Shown here in pieces: positions 32,968 through 42,154 of a DNA stretch of 51,886 nt. The DNA is from Bacteroidota bacterium (GTDB taxonomy: Bacteria; Bacteroidota; Bacteroidia; NS11-12g; UBA955). The notes beneath the pieces are model-generated. The model saw nothing but the letters and a program-made list of their open reading frames with translations, made no database searches and was not told the origin of the DNA. The translations under genes and the position numbers were made by a program. Positions within the stretch are counted from its first letter, which is position 1. Each line of letters starts with the position of its first letter. Location of the stretch: positions 1 to 51,886 of the forward strand of contig JAEUUL010000022.1 in assembly GCA_016787485.1 (NCBI GenBank). Direction: 5' to 3'.

Positions 32968-35625
32968 CACCACTACATTCACAATCCGTCCTTTTACCAG
33001 GATGAATTTTTTCAGGGGTTTGCCTTCCATCCAGCGCTGTACGGTTTCATCGGCCATTACTGCTTTTTCGATTTCTGCTGCGTCCATGTCCAGCGGAAAT
33101 TCAATATTTGTGCGCGTTTTTCCGTTGATGGAAATGGGATAGGAAAAACTGTTTTCCACCAGGTATTTCTCCTCGTGGGCCGGCCATGCAGCCTTGTGTA
33201 TGCTGTCGGTGTTGCCCAGTTTATGCCACAATTCTTCAGTAATATGCGGTGCAAAAGGCGCCAGAACAATCAGCAGTTTTTTCAGAATCTGCCGCTTGTG
33301 GCATTTGAGTTGTCCCAGCTCGTTGGTGGCCACCATAAAGGCAGACACGCTGGTGTTAAAGCTCATATTCTCAATATCCCAGGTCACTTTTTTAATGGTT
33401 TTGTGCAATATTTTTAATTCCGCATCGGTGGGATTTTCGTCCGTTACAGCCCATTGATCATCTACATAAAACAAACGCCAGAATTTGCCCAGAAAACGGC
33501 TCACCCCTTCAATGCCATGCGTGTTCCAGGGCTTGCTGTCGGTAAGCGGACCCAGGAACATTTCGTACAGGCGCAGGGTATCGGCACCGTGGGCTGCAAT
33601 CACATCATCGGGATTTACCACATTACCCCAGCGTTTGCTCATTTTTTGTCCGTCTTCCCCGCCGATCATCCCCTGATTCACCAGCTTCTGGAAGGGCTCA
33701 TCAAAGCTGAGGTAATCCAGGTCGTACAAAAATTTGGTCCAGAAGCGGCTGTAGAGCAGGTGGCCGGTGGCATGTTCGGCTCCGCCCACATACAGGTCCA
33801 CCTGCTTCCAGTATTGCAGCGCTTCAGGGGAGGCAAAAGCCTCGGCATTGTGCGGGTCCATATAGCGCAGAAAATACCAGCTGCTGCCGGCCCAGCCGGG
33901 CATGGTATCGGTTTCGCGGCGACCGGGATTATGAACTGTTCCGGTAGATTCTGCTTCCTTGTCTGGCTGCTGAGATGAGGGAATTACGACTTCATTAAAG
34001 GTGGGGATTTTGTCAAGGTCAGCCTCTACCCAATCCTTCACTGCTGCCAGCGGACTTTCCCCGGTACCCGTGGGTTTGTAGCTTTCCACCTTTGGCAATT
34101 CTACAGGCAGTTCTTCCGCCAGCAGAGGAATTCCATCTGTATTGTATATGATCGGGAAAGGTTCACCCCAATAGCGCTGTCGGCCAAAACCCGCTTCGCG
34201 CAGTTTGTAATTGATTTTTCGTTTGCCCAGATGCTTGTGCTCTGCTTCGTGAATGGCACGCTGTATTGCCTCCCTTACGGGCAGGCCGTCCAGAAAGCCG
34301 CTGTTGAAACAAATGCCGTCTTTGGCAGAAAAAGCTTCCTTCAGGGGCATTTCCAGCTCTTCGCCTGCGGGCTTGATAACCGGAACCACTGGCAGATGAA
34401 ATGCAGCAGCGAACTCAAAGTCGCGTTCGTCATGGGCAGGCACCGCCATGATGGCTCCTGTACCGTACCCGGCTAGTACATAATCACTCACCCAGACCGG
34501 TATGGGCTTCCCGGTAAATGGATTGATGCAGTTCACACCCGTATACACACCAGTCTTGGTGGTATCCGCCATACGGTCTATTTCACTCCGGTTGCGCGCC
34601 TTGCCGGCATATGCCATCACAGCTTCGCGCTGACCCTCGCTGCATAAACCTGCAAGTCCCTCATACTCAGGCGCCAGCACCATGAAAGTAGCGCCAAAAA
34701 TGGTATCAGGCCGGGTGGTGAATACTTCTATGGATGAAGGTAAATTCTCAATAGCGAACTGTATCTGTGCGCCTTCACTGCGGCCTATCCAGTTGCGCTG
34801 AATTTCCTTAATACTGTCTGTCCAGTCTATCCGGTTCAATCCCTCCAGCAAACGGTCGGCATAGGCGGTAATCCTCAGTGCCCATTGTTTCATTTTCTTG
34901 CGCACCACAGGGTAACCACCGCGTTCGCTTACCCCGTTCACCACCTCTTCATTGGCGAGCACGGTACCCAGTTCTTCGCACCAGTTCACAGTGGTTTCAT
35001 TGATAAAAGCCAGGCGATAGTTGTTCAACACCTCATCTTTCATCTTTGGGCTAAGCACATTCCATTCTGTGGCAGTAAACTGCAAGGATTCCGGGCAGGC
35101 GGCATTCAGACCTTCGGTTCCATGCAGGCTGAAATGCTGTATGAGTTCGTATACCGGACGGGCTTTGTCTGCATTTCTGTCGTACCAGTGTGTAAAAAAC
35201 TGTCCAAAAATCCACTGGGTCCATTGATAGTAAGCAGGATCGCAGGTACGCACTTCACGGCTCCAGTCATAGCTGAATCCCATAATATCCAGCTGACGGC
35301 GGAAAGTGGCAATGTTGTTGGCAGTTGTTACGGCCGGGTGCTGCCCGGTTTGTATGGCATACTGTTCTGCCGGCAGGCCAAAGGCATCGTATCCCATGGG
35401 GTGCAGCACATTATAGCCATGCAGCCTTTTGAAGCGTGCCACAATATCACTGGCGATATAACCCAGCGGGTGACCCACATGCAGTCCTGCCCCGCTTGGG
35501 TAAGGAAACATGTCCAGCACGTAATACTTAGGTTTGGAACTGTTGTTGTCTACCCGATACAGGCCGGACTCAACCCACTTTTGTTGCCACTTCTTTTCTA
35601 TTTCCCCGAAATTATATGCAGACAT
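32965..35625 (-). CDS. Leucyl-tRNA synthetase
   Basis: 886-residue class I synthetase charging tRNA-Leu. The HIGH-type motif is PYPSGAGLHVGHPLGY. The editing domain includes TRPDTIFGATFMVLAPE and the DERDFEFA loop. The KMSKS-type loop is GQKMSKRWGN, with an anticodon-binding C-terminus. The ATG at 35625 starts SAYNFGEIEKKWQQKW, the usual family start; 88 more upstream codons are open without similarity. TATTTTCG (complement of 35642-35649) is a one-mismatch -7 box. Divergent from the MORN/TonB-like gene. Confidence 0.96.
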   Translation of the reverse strand: MSAYNFGEIEKKWQQKWVESGLYRVDNNSSKPKYYVLDMFPYPSGAGLHVGHPLGYIASDIVARFKRLHGYNVLHPMGYDAFGLPAEQYAIQTGQHPAVTTANNIATFRRQLDIMGFSYDWSREVRTCDPAYYQWTQWIFGQFFTHWYDRNADKARPVYELIQHFSLHGTEGLNAACPESLQFTATEWNVLSPKMKDEVLNNYRLAFINETTVNWCEELGTVLANEEVVNGVSERGGYPVVRKKMKQWALRITAYADRLLEGLNRIDWTDSIKEIQRNWIGRSEGAQIQFAIENLPSSIEVFTTRPDTIFGATFMVLAPEYEGLAGLCSEGQREAVMAYAGKARNRSEIDRMADTTKTGVYTGVNCINPFTGKPIPVWVSDYVLAGYGTGAIMAVPAHDERDFEFAAAFHLPVVPVIKPAGEELEMPLKEAFSAKDGICFNSGFLDGLPVREAIQRAIHEAEHKHLGKRKINYKLREAGFGRQRYWGEPFPIIYNTDGIPLLAEELPVELPKVESYKPTGTGESPLAAVKDWVEADLDKIPTFNEVVIPSSQQPDKEAESTGTVHNPGRRETDTMPGWAGSSWYFLRYMDPHNAEAFASPEALQYWKQVDLYVGGAEHATGHLLYSRFWTKFLYDLDYLSFDEPFQKLVNQGMIGGEDGQKMSKRWGNVVNPDDVIAAHGADTLRLYEMFLGPLTDSKPWNTHGIEGVSRFLGKFWRLFYVDDQWAVTDENPTDAELKILHKTIKKVTWDIENMSFNTSVSAFMVATNELGQLKCHKRQILKKLLIVLAPFAPHITEELWHKLGNTDSIHKAAWPAHEEKYLVENSFSYPISINGKTRTNIEFPLDMDAAEIEKAVMADETVQRWMEGKPLKKFILVKGRIVNVVV

Positions 35626-35843
35626 ACCCAGAATGAAGCCGCGAAAATACAGGTTTTTCCGGTGCCAATGGCCTGCTGGGCAATATGAAAAGACGGGCTG
35701 CAGTGCAGATGAAAACCGGCTTGTGTCCATTTCTGTGCACAGCTGTGGAAAAACAATTGTGGTTGTAAGCGGATTGAGCCTGAATTTTGTGACTACCGGG
35801 GGCGGGAACTTATTATCAATACATTTTGTAGTTATATACTGCA

Positions 35844-36974
35844 ATGGGACACTTAAATGCAATACCCGGAATGGCCTTATTGGCTGCACTTACCCTTCAG
35901 GGGGTGGCGTACAGTTCGCGCGGTGTGCAAGGCAAATCCTATTATGTTGATGCGAATTACCGCAAGGTAAATACAAAGCGAAACGCCAGTTACCGTATAG
36001 AAATATCAGAACTGAGAGATACAGTGTACTTCAGCACGTTCAGTCTCCGGCCTAAAGGGTTGACTGAAATAGGAAAATACCCGCGAAAACGGGGATTCGA
36101 CCAACGAAACTGCGATGTACAGATGATGTGGCCAAATGGCAAAGTCCGGGCAAAGGGACAAAGGGTAAATTCTTATCCTGAAGGATTATGGACATACTTT
36201 GACATGGATGGCAAGCCCTATTCAAGGGTGTTCTACATACGGGGGCAGGCCAGCGGATGGTGCGAACGGTTATACAGCAATGGAACACGGCGCATTTACA
36301 GGTACCAAAACGGACAAAAAGAAGGAACAGCGGTATGGCTGAATGAATCGGGAGATACCATGGAAACGGTGCAATACACGGCAGACCTGCTGCATGGCAC
36401 AAAGGTGGTATACAACGACAGCCACGTCATGGTGCAAAAGACCACCTATTTTTATGGATTAAAGCAATCGGACAGCATATTCTACAAAGGCAAAAAACCC
36501 TGCCTTGTAGAGCATTTTGACTCCAGCGGAAAGTACCATGGCAGATCCATGCTTTTCAGCAGTTCGGGCAAAATACTCCGATTTGATGAGTTCAACCATG
36601 GTGAAGAGGTTCAGAATGCTTGCCTGCATCCCATCAAAATGTCAGACTGGCATGACGGGGATTGTTTCCCCAGACGCACAGAGCCGCGTTTTCCCGGAGG
36701 GGAACGCCGTTACGAAACCTTTATTCACGAGAATCAGGATTATCCGGAACTGGCCCAAACCTGGCGGGTACAGGGTGTTGTGGAAATTACCGTTCACATA
36801 GATGCGGAAGGAAAATTAGCAGATATGCAGGAAGAAAATCTCATTCCTGCCGGATTTGGCCTGGACGAAGAAGCCATGCGGCTTTTGAAACTCATACCTG
36901 CTTTTGAACCCATGGAACTGAACGGCGAACCCCGCAAATCTGAAAAGCAATTTTTATTTGCTTTTATTCTTTAA
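35844..36974 (+). CDS. Exported MORN-repeat protein with TonB-like C-terminal domain
   Basis: 376 residues. A hydrophobic N-terminus (MALLAALTLQGVAYSSRG) is probably a signal peptide. A series of toxin-antitoxin-like/MORN-type repeats spans about 90-260 (WPNGKVRAKGQRVNSYPEGL, YFDMDGKPYSRVFY, YQNGQKEGTAVWLNESGD). The C-terminus from about 305 (VQGVVEITVHIDAEGKLAD to LDEEAMRLLKLIPAFEPMEL) has the G-x-V-x-V-x-F-x-V-D-x-x-G pattern of TonB C-terminal domains. Its role may be envelope-spanning energy transfer or simply protein binding at the cell surface. No ExbB/ExbD is nearby. Confidence 0.78.
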   Translation: MGHLNAIPGMALLAALTLQGVAYSSRGVQGKSYYVDANYRKVNTKRNASYRIEISELRDTVYFSTFSLRPKGLTEIGKYPRKRGFDQRNCDVQMMWPNGKVRAKGQRVNSYPEGLWTYFDMDGKPYSRVFYIRGQASGWCERLYSNGTRRIYRYQNGQKEGTAVWLNESGDTMETVQYTADLLHGTKVVYNDSHVMVQKTTYFYGLKQSDSIFYKGKKPCLVEHFDSSGKYHGRSMLFSSSGKILRFDEFNHGEEVQNACLHPIKMSDWHDGDCFPRRTEPRFPGGERRYETFIHENQDYPELAQTWRVQGVVEITVHIDAEGKLADMQEENLIPAGFGLDEEAMRLLKLIPAFEPMELNGEPRKSEKQFLFAFIL

Positions 36975-37069
36975 GCGGCAAATAAATCTGCGGGGAGTTT
37001 CCCCTGTTTATACTCATAAATCAGCGCTGCACCGCCATCCGAAGAGTTCTTTGCGTTCCGGAACGGAAT

Positions 37070-38548
37070 TCAATAGGCCTTTGCAAACACAACCCGCTTG
37101 CTGCTGGGCTTTCCACTGAGTATGCAGGCACCCGTTTCCTCTTTAGCATCAAAAGGGATACAGCGAATGGTAGCCTTGGTCATTTCTTTGATTTTTTCCT
37201 CCGTTTCACCGGTCCCATCCCAATGTGCCAGCGCAAACCCTTCACGGTTTTCGATTACGTCCACAAACTCCTCCCAGGTGTTTACCTCCCACGTTTTTGC
37301 CGTTCTGTAGGCCAATGCTTTTTCATACAAGGCAGATTGGATGGTTTCCATCATCCCGTGGATGTGTGCGGCCAATCCGTTCAGCGGAACGGATTCTTTG
37401 GTTTTGGTATCGCGCCGGGCCACTTCAGCCACTCCATTCTGTAAATCCCGCGGACCCAATGCAATTCGCACAGGAACACCCTTTAACTCCCACTCTGCAA
37501 ACTTGAACCCGGGTTTTTGTGTGTCTCGGTTGTCATACTTCACCGTCAAACCCAGTTTTTCCAGATCCTTCTTTATAGCAAGTGCCGTTTCAGTAACCTG
37601 ATTCAACTCTTCATCCGTGCGGAAAACGGGCACAATCACTACATGAATGGGAGCCAGTGCCGGGGGCAATACCAATCCCTCATCATCGCTGTGCACCATT
37701 ATCAACGCCCCCATAAGACGGGTAGAAACTCCCCAGCTTGTTGCCCATACATATTCCAGTTTGCTGTTTTTGTCCTGAAACTTCACATCGAAAGCTTTGG
37801 CAAAATTTTGTCCCAAAAAGTGACTGGTTCCCATTTGCAGGGCTTTGCCATCCTGCATCATGCCTTCAATGCAGTAGGTATCGTCGGCGCCGGCAAAACG
37901 TTCATTTTCAGATTTAACCCCGCGGATAACCGGCACAGCCATAAATCCTTCAGCAAATTTTGCATACACATCCAGCATCTGTTTGGTTTCTGCCAATGCC
38001 TCCTCTTTTGTGGCATGCGCAGTATGGCCCTCCTGCCAAAGGAATTCCGCCGTGCGCAAAAACAAGCGTGTGCGCATTTCCCACCGCACCACATTGGCCC
38101 ACTGATTGAGCAGGATGGGCAGGTCACGGTAACTTTGAATCCAGTTTTTATACGTATTCCAGATAATAGCCTCTGAAGTGGGGCGCACAATGAGTTCCTC
38201 TTCCAGCTTGCTGTTCGGATCCACAATCAATTTGCCCGGATTGTCGGGGTCATTTTTCAAACGGTAATGGGTTACCACAGCACATTCCTTGGCGAATCCT
38301 TCGGCATTTTTCTCCTCCTTTTCAAACAAGTTTTTGGGAACAAACAGGGGGAAATAGGCATTGGAATGTCCGGTCTCCTTGAACATTTTGTCCAGTGCCT
38401 GTTGCATTTTTTCCCAGATGGCATAGCCATAAGGCTTTATGACCATACAACCTTTTACGGCACTGTGTTCGGCCAGATCTGCGTTCTTTACCAGGTTGTT
38501 GTACCACTCACTGTAATTTTCGCTGCGTTTTACTTTTTCAAAAGCCAT
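37070..38548 (-). CDS. Prolyl-tRNA synthetase, archaeal/eukaryotic type
   Basis: 492-residue class II synthetase. Motif 2/3 patterns include [38 protein letters not shown] and [20 protein letters not shown]. The anticodon-binding domain follows ([28 protein letters not shown]), then a Cys-containing C-terminal domain. It lacks the bacterial-type INS editing insertion, as expected for ProS type 3. ATG 38548 starts [24 protein letters not shown] box lies 36 bases upstream. Confidence 0.96.
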   Translation of the reverse strand: MAFEKVKRSENYSEWYNNLVKNADLAEHSAVKGCMVIKPYGYAIWEKMQQALDKMFKETGHSNAYFPLFVPKNLFEKEEKNAEGFAKECAVVTHYRLKNDPDNPGKLIVDPNSKLEEELIVRPTSEAIIWNTYKNWIQSYRDLPILLNQWANVVRWEMRTRLFLRTAEFLWQEGHTAHATKEEALAETKQMLDVYAKFAEGFMAVPVIRGVKSENERFAGADDTYCIEGMMQDGKALQMGTSHFLGQNFAKAFDVKFQDKNSKLEYVWATSWGVSTRLMGALIMVHSDDEGLVLPPALAPIHVVIVPVFRTDEELNQVTETALAIKKDLEKLGLTVKYDNRDTQKPGFKFAEWELKGVPVRIALGPRDLQNGVAEVARRDTKTKESVPLNGLAAHIHGMMETIQSALYEKALAYRTAKTWEVNTWEEFVDVIENREGFALAHWDGTGETEEKIKEMTKATIRCIPFDAKEETGACILSGKPSSKRVVFAKAY

Positions 38549-38568
38549 GGATTACGGAATACTTTTTG

Positions 38569-38592
38569 TATATTTGAATGCAGGCAAAGGTA
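38569..38592. promoter_or_regulatory. Divergent -7 boxes for proS and the 38630 lipoprotein gene
   Basis: TACCTTTG on the minus strand (complement of 38585-38592) faces proS. TATATTTG on the plus strand (38569-38576) faces the gene at 38630. Both are exact TAnnTTTG matches. The two promoters would overlap, each reading across the other. Confidence 0.45.
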
Positions 38593-38629
38593 CAATCAAA
38601 ATGCGGGTTGTGCTTGCCGTAAAGAAACC

Positions 38630-39502
38630 ATGAAAAAGAACCGATTGATTGCTCTGCTGGCGGTTCCCTTTATTTTGGGATCCTGTGCCGGTTTGAAGAA
38701 AAACGCCAACACTTCGCTTGCTGACGATGCCTATTTCCAGGTAAAAGATCTTGATTCGAAGGGCGTTTATGCCATTTCAAACGTGCCGGCCTTTAATCCG
38801 GATTATGTGCCAAACGGGCAGGCCACCGGCACCCGTTCTTACGGCCAAAGCTATACCGACAGGCTCAGGAATTTCAACAATGCGCCCATGGCTCAGCCAT
38901 TCAGACCTGCAATCATGGTTTCACCCATGGTGAGTTACGGCATGCCCTTTCAATCCTTTGGCACACGCATGTATAACCCTTATGCCATGTACAATCCATA
39001 CAGCATGTACAGCAACATGGGTATGTACAATCCATACATGAATCCGTATAATCCATACTTCAATATGGGTTACAACCCTTACTCAGGCTTTGGCAACGAT
39101 CCATACTGGTGCTACTACAATCAAATGTACAATCCATATGGCTACTATGGTGGGTATTCCAACTGGAGTATGTGGAACAACAGCGGCACAGGAAGCAACT
39201 GGAGTCCGTCCAGGGCTGCAAAACCTGCCTCATCCAACGGGTTTAACAATTCAGGAACAAGGCGTACTTCATATACAACCGGCACACCGGCAAGCACCAG
39301 AAGCAGCGGTTATGGCAGTGGCACCACCAACAATCCGGTTCGCACAGGATTTGAGCAAAAACAAAACTCATGGGGCAGCGGCTCATCGGGCGGTGGTTTC
39401 AATACCGGCAGTTCAGGTTCACGTCAAAACTCATGGGGTTCAGGCGGGTCTTCGGGCAGCAGTTCAGGCTCTCAGTCAGGCACTTCGGGCCGCAGGCGTT
39501 AA
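38630..39502 (+). CDS. Asn/Pro/Tyr-rich lipoprotein
   Basis: 290 residues. Signal peptide with lipobox (LIALLAVPFILGSC). The middle (about 110-175) is a low-complexity run of MYNPY/NPYxM repeats, and the C-terminal third is Gly/Ser/Asn-rich (SSGGGFNTGSSGS), predicted disordered. Such repeats suggest a surface or matrix protein. No enzyme motif. ATG 38630 follows the divergent promoter with proS, and the gene leads into the FadL-like gene 30 bases on. Function unknown. Confidence 0.75.
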   Translation: MKKNRLIALLAVPFILGSCAGLKKNANTSLADDAYFQVKDLDSKGVYAISNVPAFNPDYVPNGQATGTRSYGQSYTDRLRNFNNAPMAQPFRPAIMVSPMVSYGMPFQSFGTRMYNPYAMYNPYSMYSNMGMYNPYMNPYNPYFNMGYNPYSGFGNDPYWCYYNQMYNPYGYYGGYSNWSMWNNSGTGSNWSPSRAAKPASSNGFNNSGTRRTSYTTGTPASTRSSGYGSGTTNNPVRTGFEQKQNSWGSGSSGGGFNTGSSGSRQNSWGSGGSSGSSSGSQSGTSGRRR

Positions 39503-39532
39503 TTTCTGATCATCTCGTAAAGCATACCGGGT

Positions 39533-41077
39533 ATGAGACAATTGTTTCTTGCAGGATTATTATTGACCATTCTCTCTGCCTCAGGTCAGGGCGCTATGGA
39601 TGCCATAAGATACAGCATGATAGGTGCCGGGGGGACAGCACGCAGCTATGGCCTGGGTGGTGGTTTCAGCAGTATAGGTGCCGATGCAAGTGCAATCATG
39701 GTCAATCCTGCAGGTCTCGCTGCATTTCGCAGAAATGAATACAATTTTGGCTTCCAGTTTCTGAATACAGCCAACAAATCCGATTACCTGGATGAGAACC
39801 TGCGAGAAAGCAGGTTGAATTTCAATCTGCCCACAATGAACCTCATTCTGGCCCAAATTAAATTCGACGATAAAGGCAAACCCAGAAAAAAAGGCCTTAC
39901 CAACATCAATTACCAACTGGGTATCAATCGAATGGTGAACTACAACAACCGGATAGCCTTTGATGCAACAAACCGCCAAAGCAGCATCAGCGACTTTCTG
40001 GCAAATATTGCCAGCAATGAAAATGCCGACCCATTCAATTTGCCTTTGGGCAGTCTGCCGCGTTTGGCCTATGATGCCGGCGCCATAAGCAATTTTACCA
40101 GCACTACCCAGTATACATCAGGTTATAAGGACAGCGTGCGCAATTCGCGTCAGACCGGAGAAATTGCACAAAAAGGAGGCATCTACGAATATCAGGTGGG
40201 ATTAGGGGTAAACTTCAGCCATAAAATTCTTATGGGACTGGGGCTATACTATACAAGCCTCAGTTTTTCCGAAGAAATGAGTTTGCTTGAAACCGACCAG
40301 AGACCAGCCGGAACTATGGCACAGGCTGACATGTCCACCATTGACTACCAGGCCAAATTCATGGATAAAGGCAACGCATTCGGTGCCCGGTTCGGAATCA
40401 TCGGCCGGCCGACTGAGCAACTGCGTATAGGATTTTCCGTACACACTCCCCGCACATATACCATCAACTCAGAATACGGTTATTCCATCGGCGTAACGCT
40501 GGACCCTCTTACCGGTTTTTCAAACCCGCCTGCCCAGTACAATGACCCTTTGAGTACTTATAAATACAAAGTGACAACCCCCGCCAGATACAACGCAGGT
40601 GTTGGCCTTGTGGTAGCCAAAACCGGATTGATCAATGCCGAATTCGATTTTTACGACTACACACAAACAAGGTTGAGTGCGACCGATGCCGTAAGCTATG
40701 CCACAGAAAACAACAATCTGCGCCGCAACTACCGGAATGTAATGAACATCCGGGTCGGTGGCGAACTGAATATACCCAATCCGGAAGACCCGGAGCAGGC
40801 TTACCGCTTGCGTGCAGGACTGGCCATTTATCAAAACCCCTTCAGCACCAAAACAGCTGGTACAGACGAAATACTGAAAAAAGCCAACACCCAGATGAGT
40901 GCCGGCTTCGGTTTCAGAGACAAAGATTATTATCTTGATTTCTCTTTGTCCTATGGCACCAACTCCTATTACTTTACTCCCTATCTCACAGGCAGTTCTT
41001 ATTTTCCTGCTTCAACCATTACAAACAAACAGAGCCGTGTTGCTTTCAGCTTTACCGCTGGTTTCAACTTCGACTAA
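39533..41077 (+). CDS. OmpP1/FadL-like outer-membrane beta-barrel protein
   Basis: 514 residues. Signal peptide (RQLFLAGLLLTILSASGQG). GGTARSYGLGGGFSSIGADA followed by MVNPAGLA is the typical N-terminal plug/start of FadL/OmpP1-like and UPF0164-type barrels. Many amphipathic strands follow and the C-terminal strand ends in Phe (VAFSFTAGFNFD). It probably lets hydrophobic compounds cross the outer membrane; the substrate is unknown. Likely co-transcribed with the neighbours on both sides (30 and 12 bases). Confidence 0.82.
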   Translation: MRQLFLAGLLLTILSASGQGAMDAIRYSMIGAGGTARSYGLGGGFSSIGADASAIMVNPAGLAAFRRNEYNFGFQFLNTANKSDYLDENLRESRLNFNLPTMNLILAQIKFDDKGKPRKKGLTNINYQLGINRMVNYNNRIAFDATNRQSSISDFLANIASNENADPFNLPLGSLPRLAYDAGAISNFTSTTQYTSGYKDSVRNSRQTGEIAQKGGIYEYQVGLGVNFSHKILMGLGLYYTSLSFSEEMSLLETDQRPAGTMAQADMSTIDYQAKFMDKGNAFGARFGIIGRPTEQLRIGFSVHTPRTYTINSEYGYSIGVTLDPLTGFSNPPAQYNDPLSTYKYKVTTPARYNAGVGLVVAKTGLINAEFDFYDYTQTRLSATDAVSYATENNNLRRNYRNVMNIRVGGELNIPNPEDPEQAYRLRAGLAIYQNPFSTKTAGTDEILKKANTQMSAGFGFRDKDYYLDFSLSYGTNSYYFTPYLTGSSYFPASTITNKQSRVAFSFTAGFNFD

Positions 41078-41089
41078 GTTGACCATGGT

Positions 41090-42154
41090 ATGAAACACCG
41101 CTTTATCATTCTCTTATTTTCTGCAGCTTTAATCCTCACAGCTACCATTGGCGTAGGTAGTCAATTCAACCAGTCTGGCAATGCACCTGTAAAATCTGCT
41201 TACTGGTGGAAAACCACACTCCGGAGCACGGATTCTGTAAACGAGGCCATTAAAAAACATGGCATAAAAAAGTTATATGTCCGCTTTTTTGATGTCGGAT
41301 ATTCGGAATATTCAAACACCATACTTCCCGAAGCGGTTTTTGAAGCCAGCCAAAACGTGCAGGTCCAGGAAATTGTTCCGGTGGTTTTTATTGTTCGCGA
41401 TGTATTGTCTGCATTAAAATCCCCGCAATCCATCGCCACGCTGGCCGGGGATATCGTGCGCAAAGCGGGTTGCACTCCTGAACTGAATACCGCAGCAACC
41501 GGACCTGGCAGGCCCTTTAAAGAGTTGCAAATCGATTGCGATTGGCGGGACTCTGCCCAGAATACCTATTTTGCCCTGCTCAGGGAAATCAAAAGCCGCA
41601 TAGGAACCATGCAGTTGTCAGTAACCCTGCGTCTGTATCCGTTCAGGTACCGCCAGAAATGCGGCGTGCCGCCTGCTGATAAGGCAGCACTGATGCTGTA
41701 CAACCTGGCTGATTTGAGAAATATGGCCATTGAACACGCCGTTTACAACCCGGCAGATGCAACCGATTATTTTCAGGGTCAGGAACCCTATCCCCTTCCG
41801 CTGGATATCGCGTTGCCATCCTTTGGTATGGGAAGGGTTTTCAGCCGTAATGGAGATTTTGAAAGGCTGGAAACACTGGAAGATGCCGACAACACCATAC
41901 AAACCGGTGTGCGTGAAAAAGACAATTTATTCCGCATTCCTTTTTCCTGGTCCCGATGGAGTTCCACTCCCGATGATGCGTATTATTATATCCGCCGCGA
42001 TGTATGCTCCCTTTCCGATCTGAAACACGCTGCCGGCTTGTCGGCCAGATATCTGAGACACAGTGGCAATGTCATTTTCTTCGAACTGGGCTCTCCCGTT
42101 TTTAAACAATTTAAACCCCATGAACTGGAAACTGTTCTTACTGAGTATCGCTAG
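41090..42154 (+). CDS. Exported conserved hypothetical protein (first of a pair)
   Basis: 354 residues with an N-terminal export or anchor segment (RFIILLFSAALILTATIGVG). The mature part alternates strands and helices in a barrel-like way (IKKLYVRFFDVGYSE, LQIDCDWRDSAQNTYFALL, TLRLYPFRYRQKCGVPPADK), suggesting a TIM-barrel glycosidase-like fold. Family function is unknown to me. The following gene starts 35 bases before this one ends, so the pair is probably translated together. Start ATG 41090. Confidence 0.72.
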   Translation: MKHRFIILLFSAALILTATIGVGSQFNQSGNAPVKSAYWWKTTLRSTDSVNEAIKKHGIKKLYVRFFDVGYSEYSNTILPEAVFEASQNVQVQEIVPVVFIVRDVLSALKSPQSIATLAGDIVRKAGCTPELNTAATGPGRPFKELQIDCDWRDSAQNTYFALLREIKSRIGTMQLSVTLRLYPFRYRQKCGVPPADKAALMLYNLADLRNMAIEHAVYNPADATDYFQGQEPYPLPLDIALPSFGMGRVFSRNGDFERLETLEDADNTIQTGVREKDNLFRIPFSWSRWSSTPDDAYYYIRRDVCSLSDLKHAAGLSARYLRHSGNVIFFELGSPVFKQFKPHELETVLTEYR

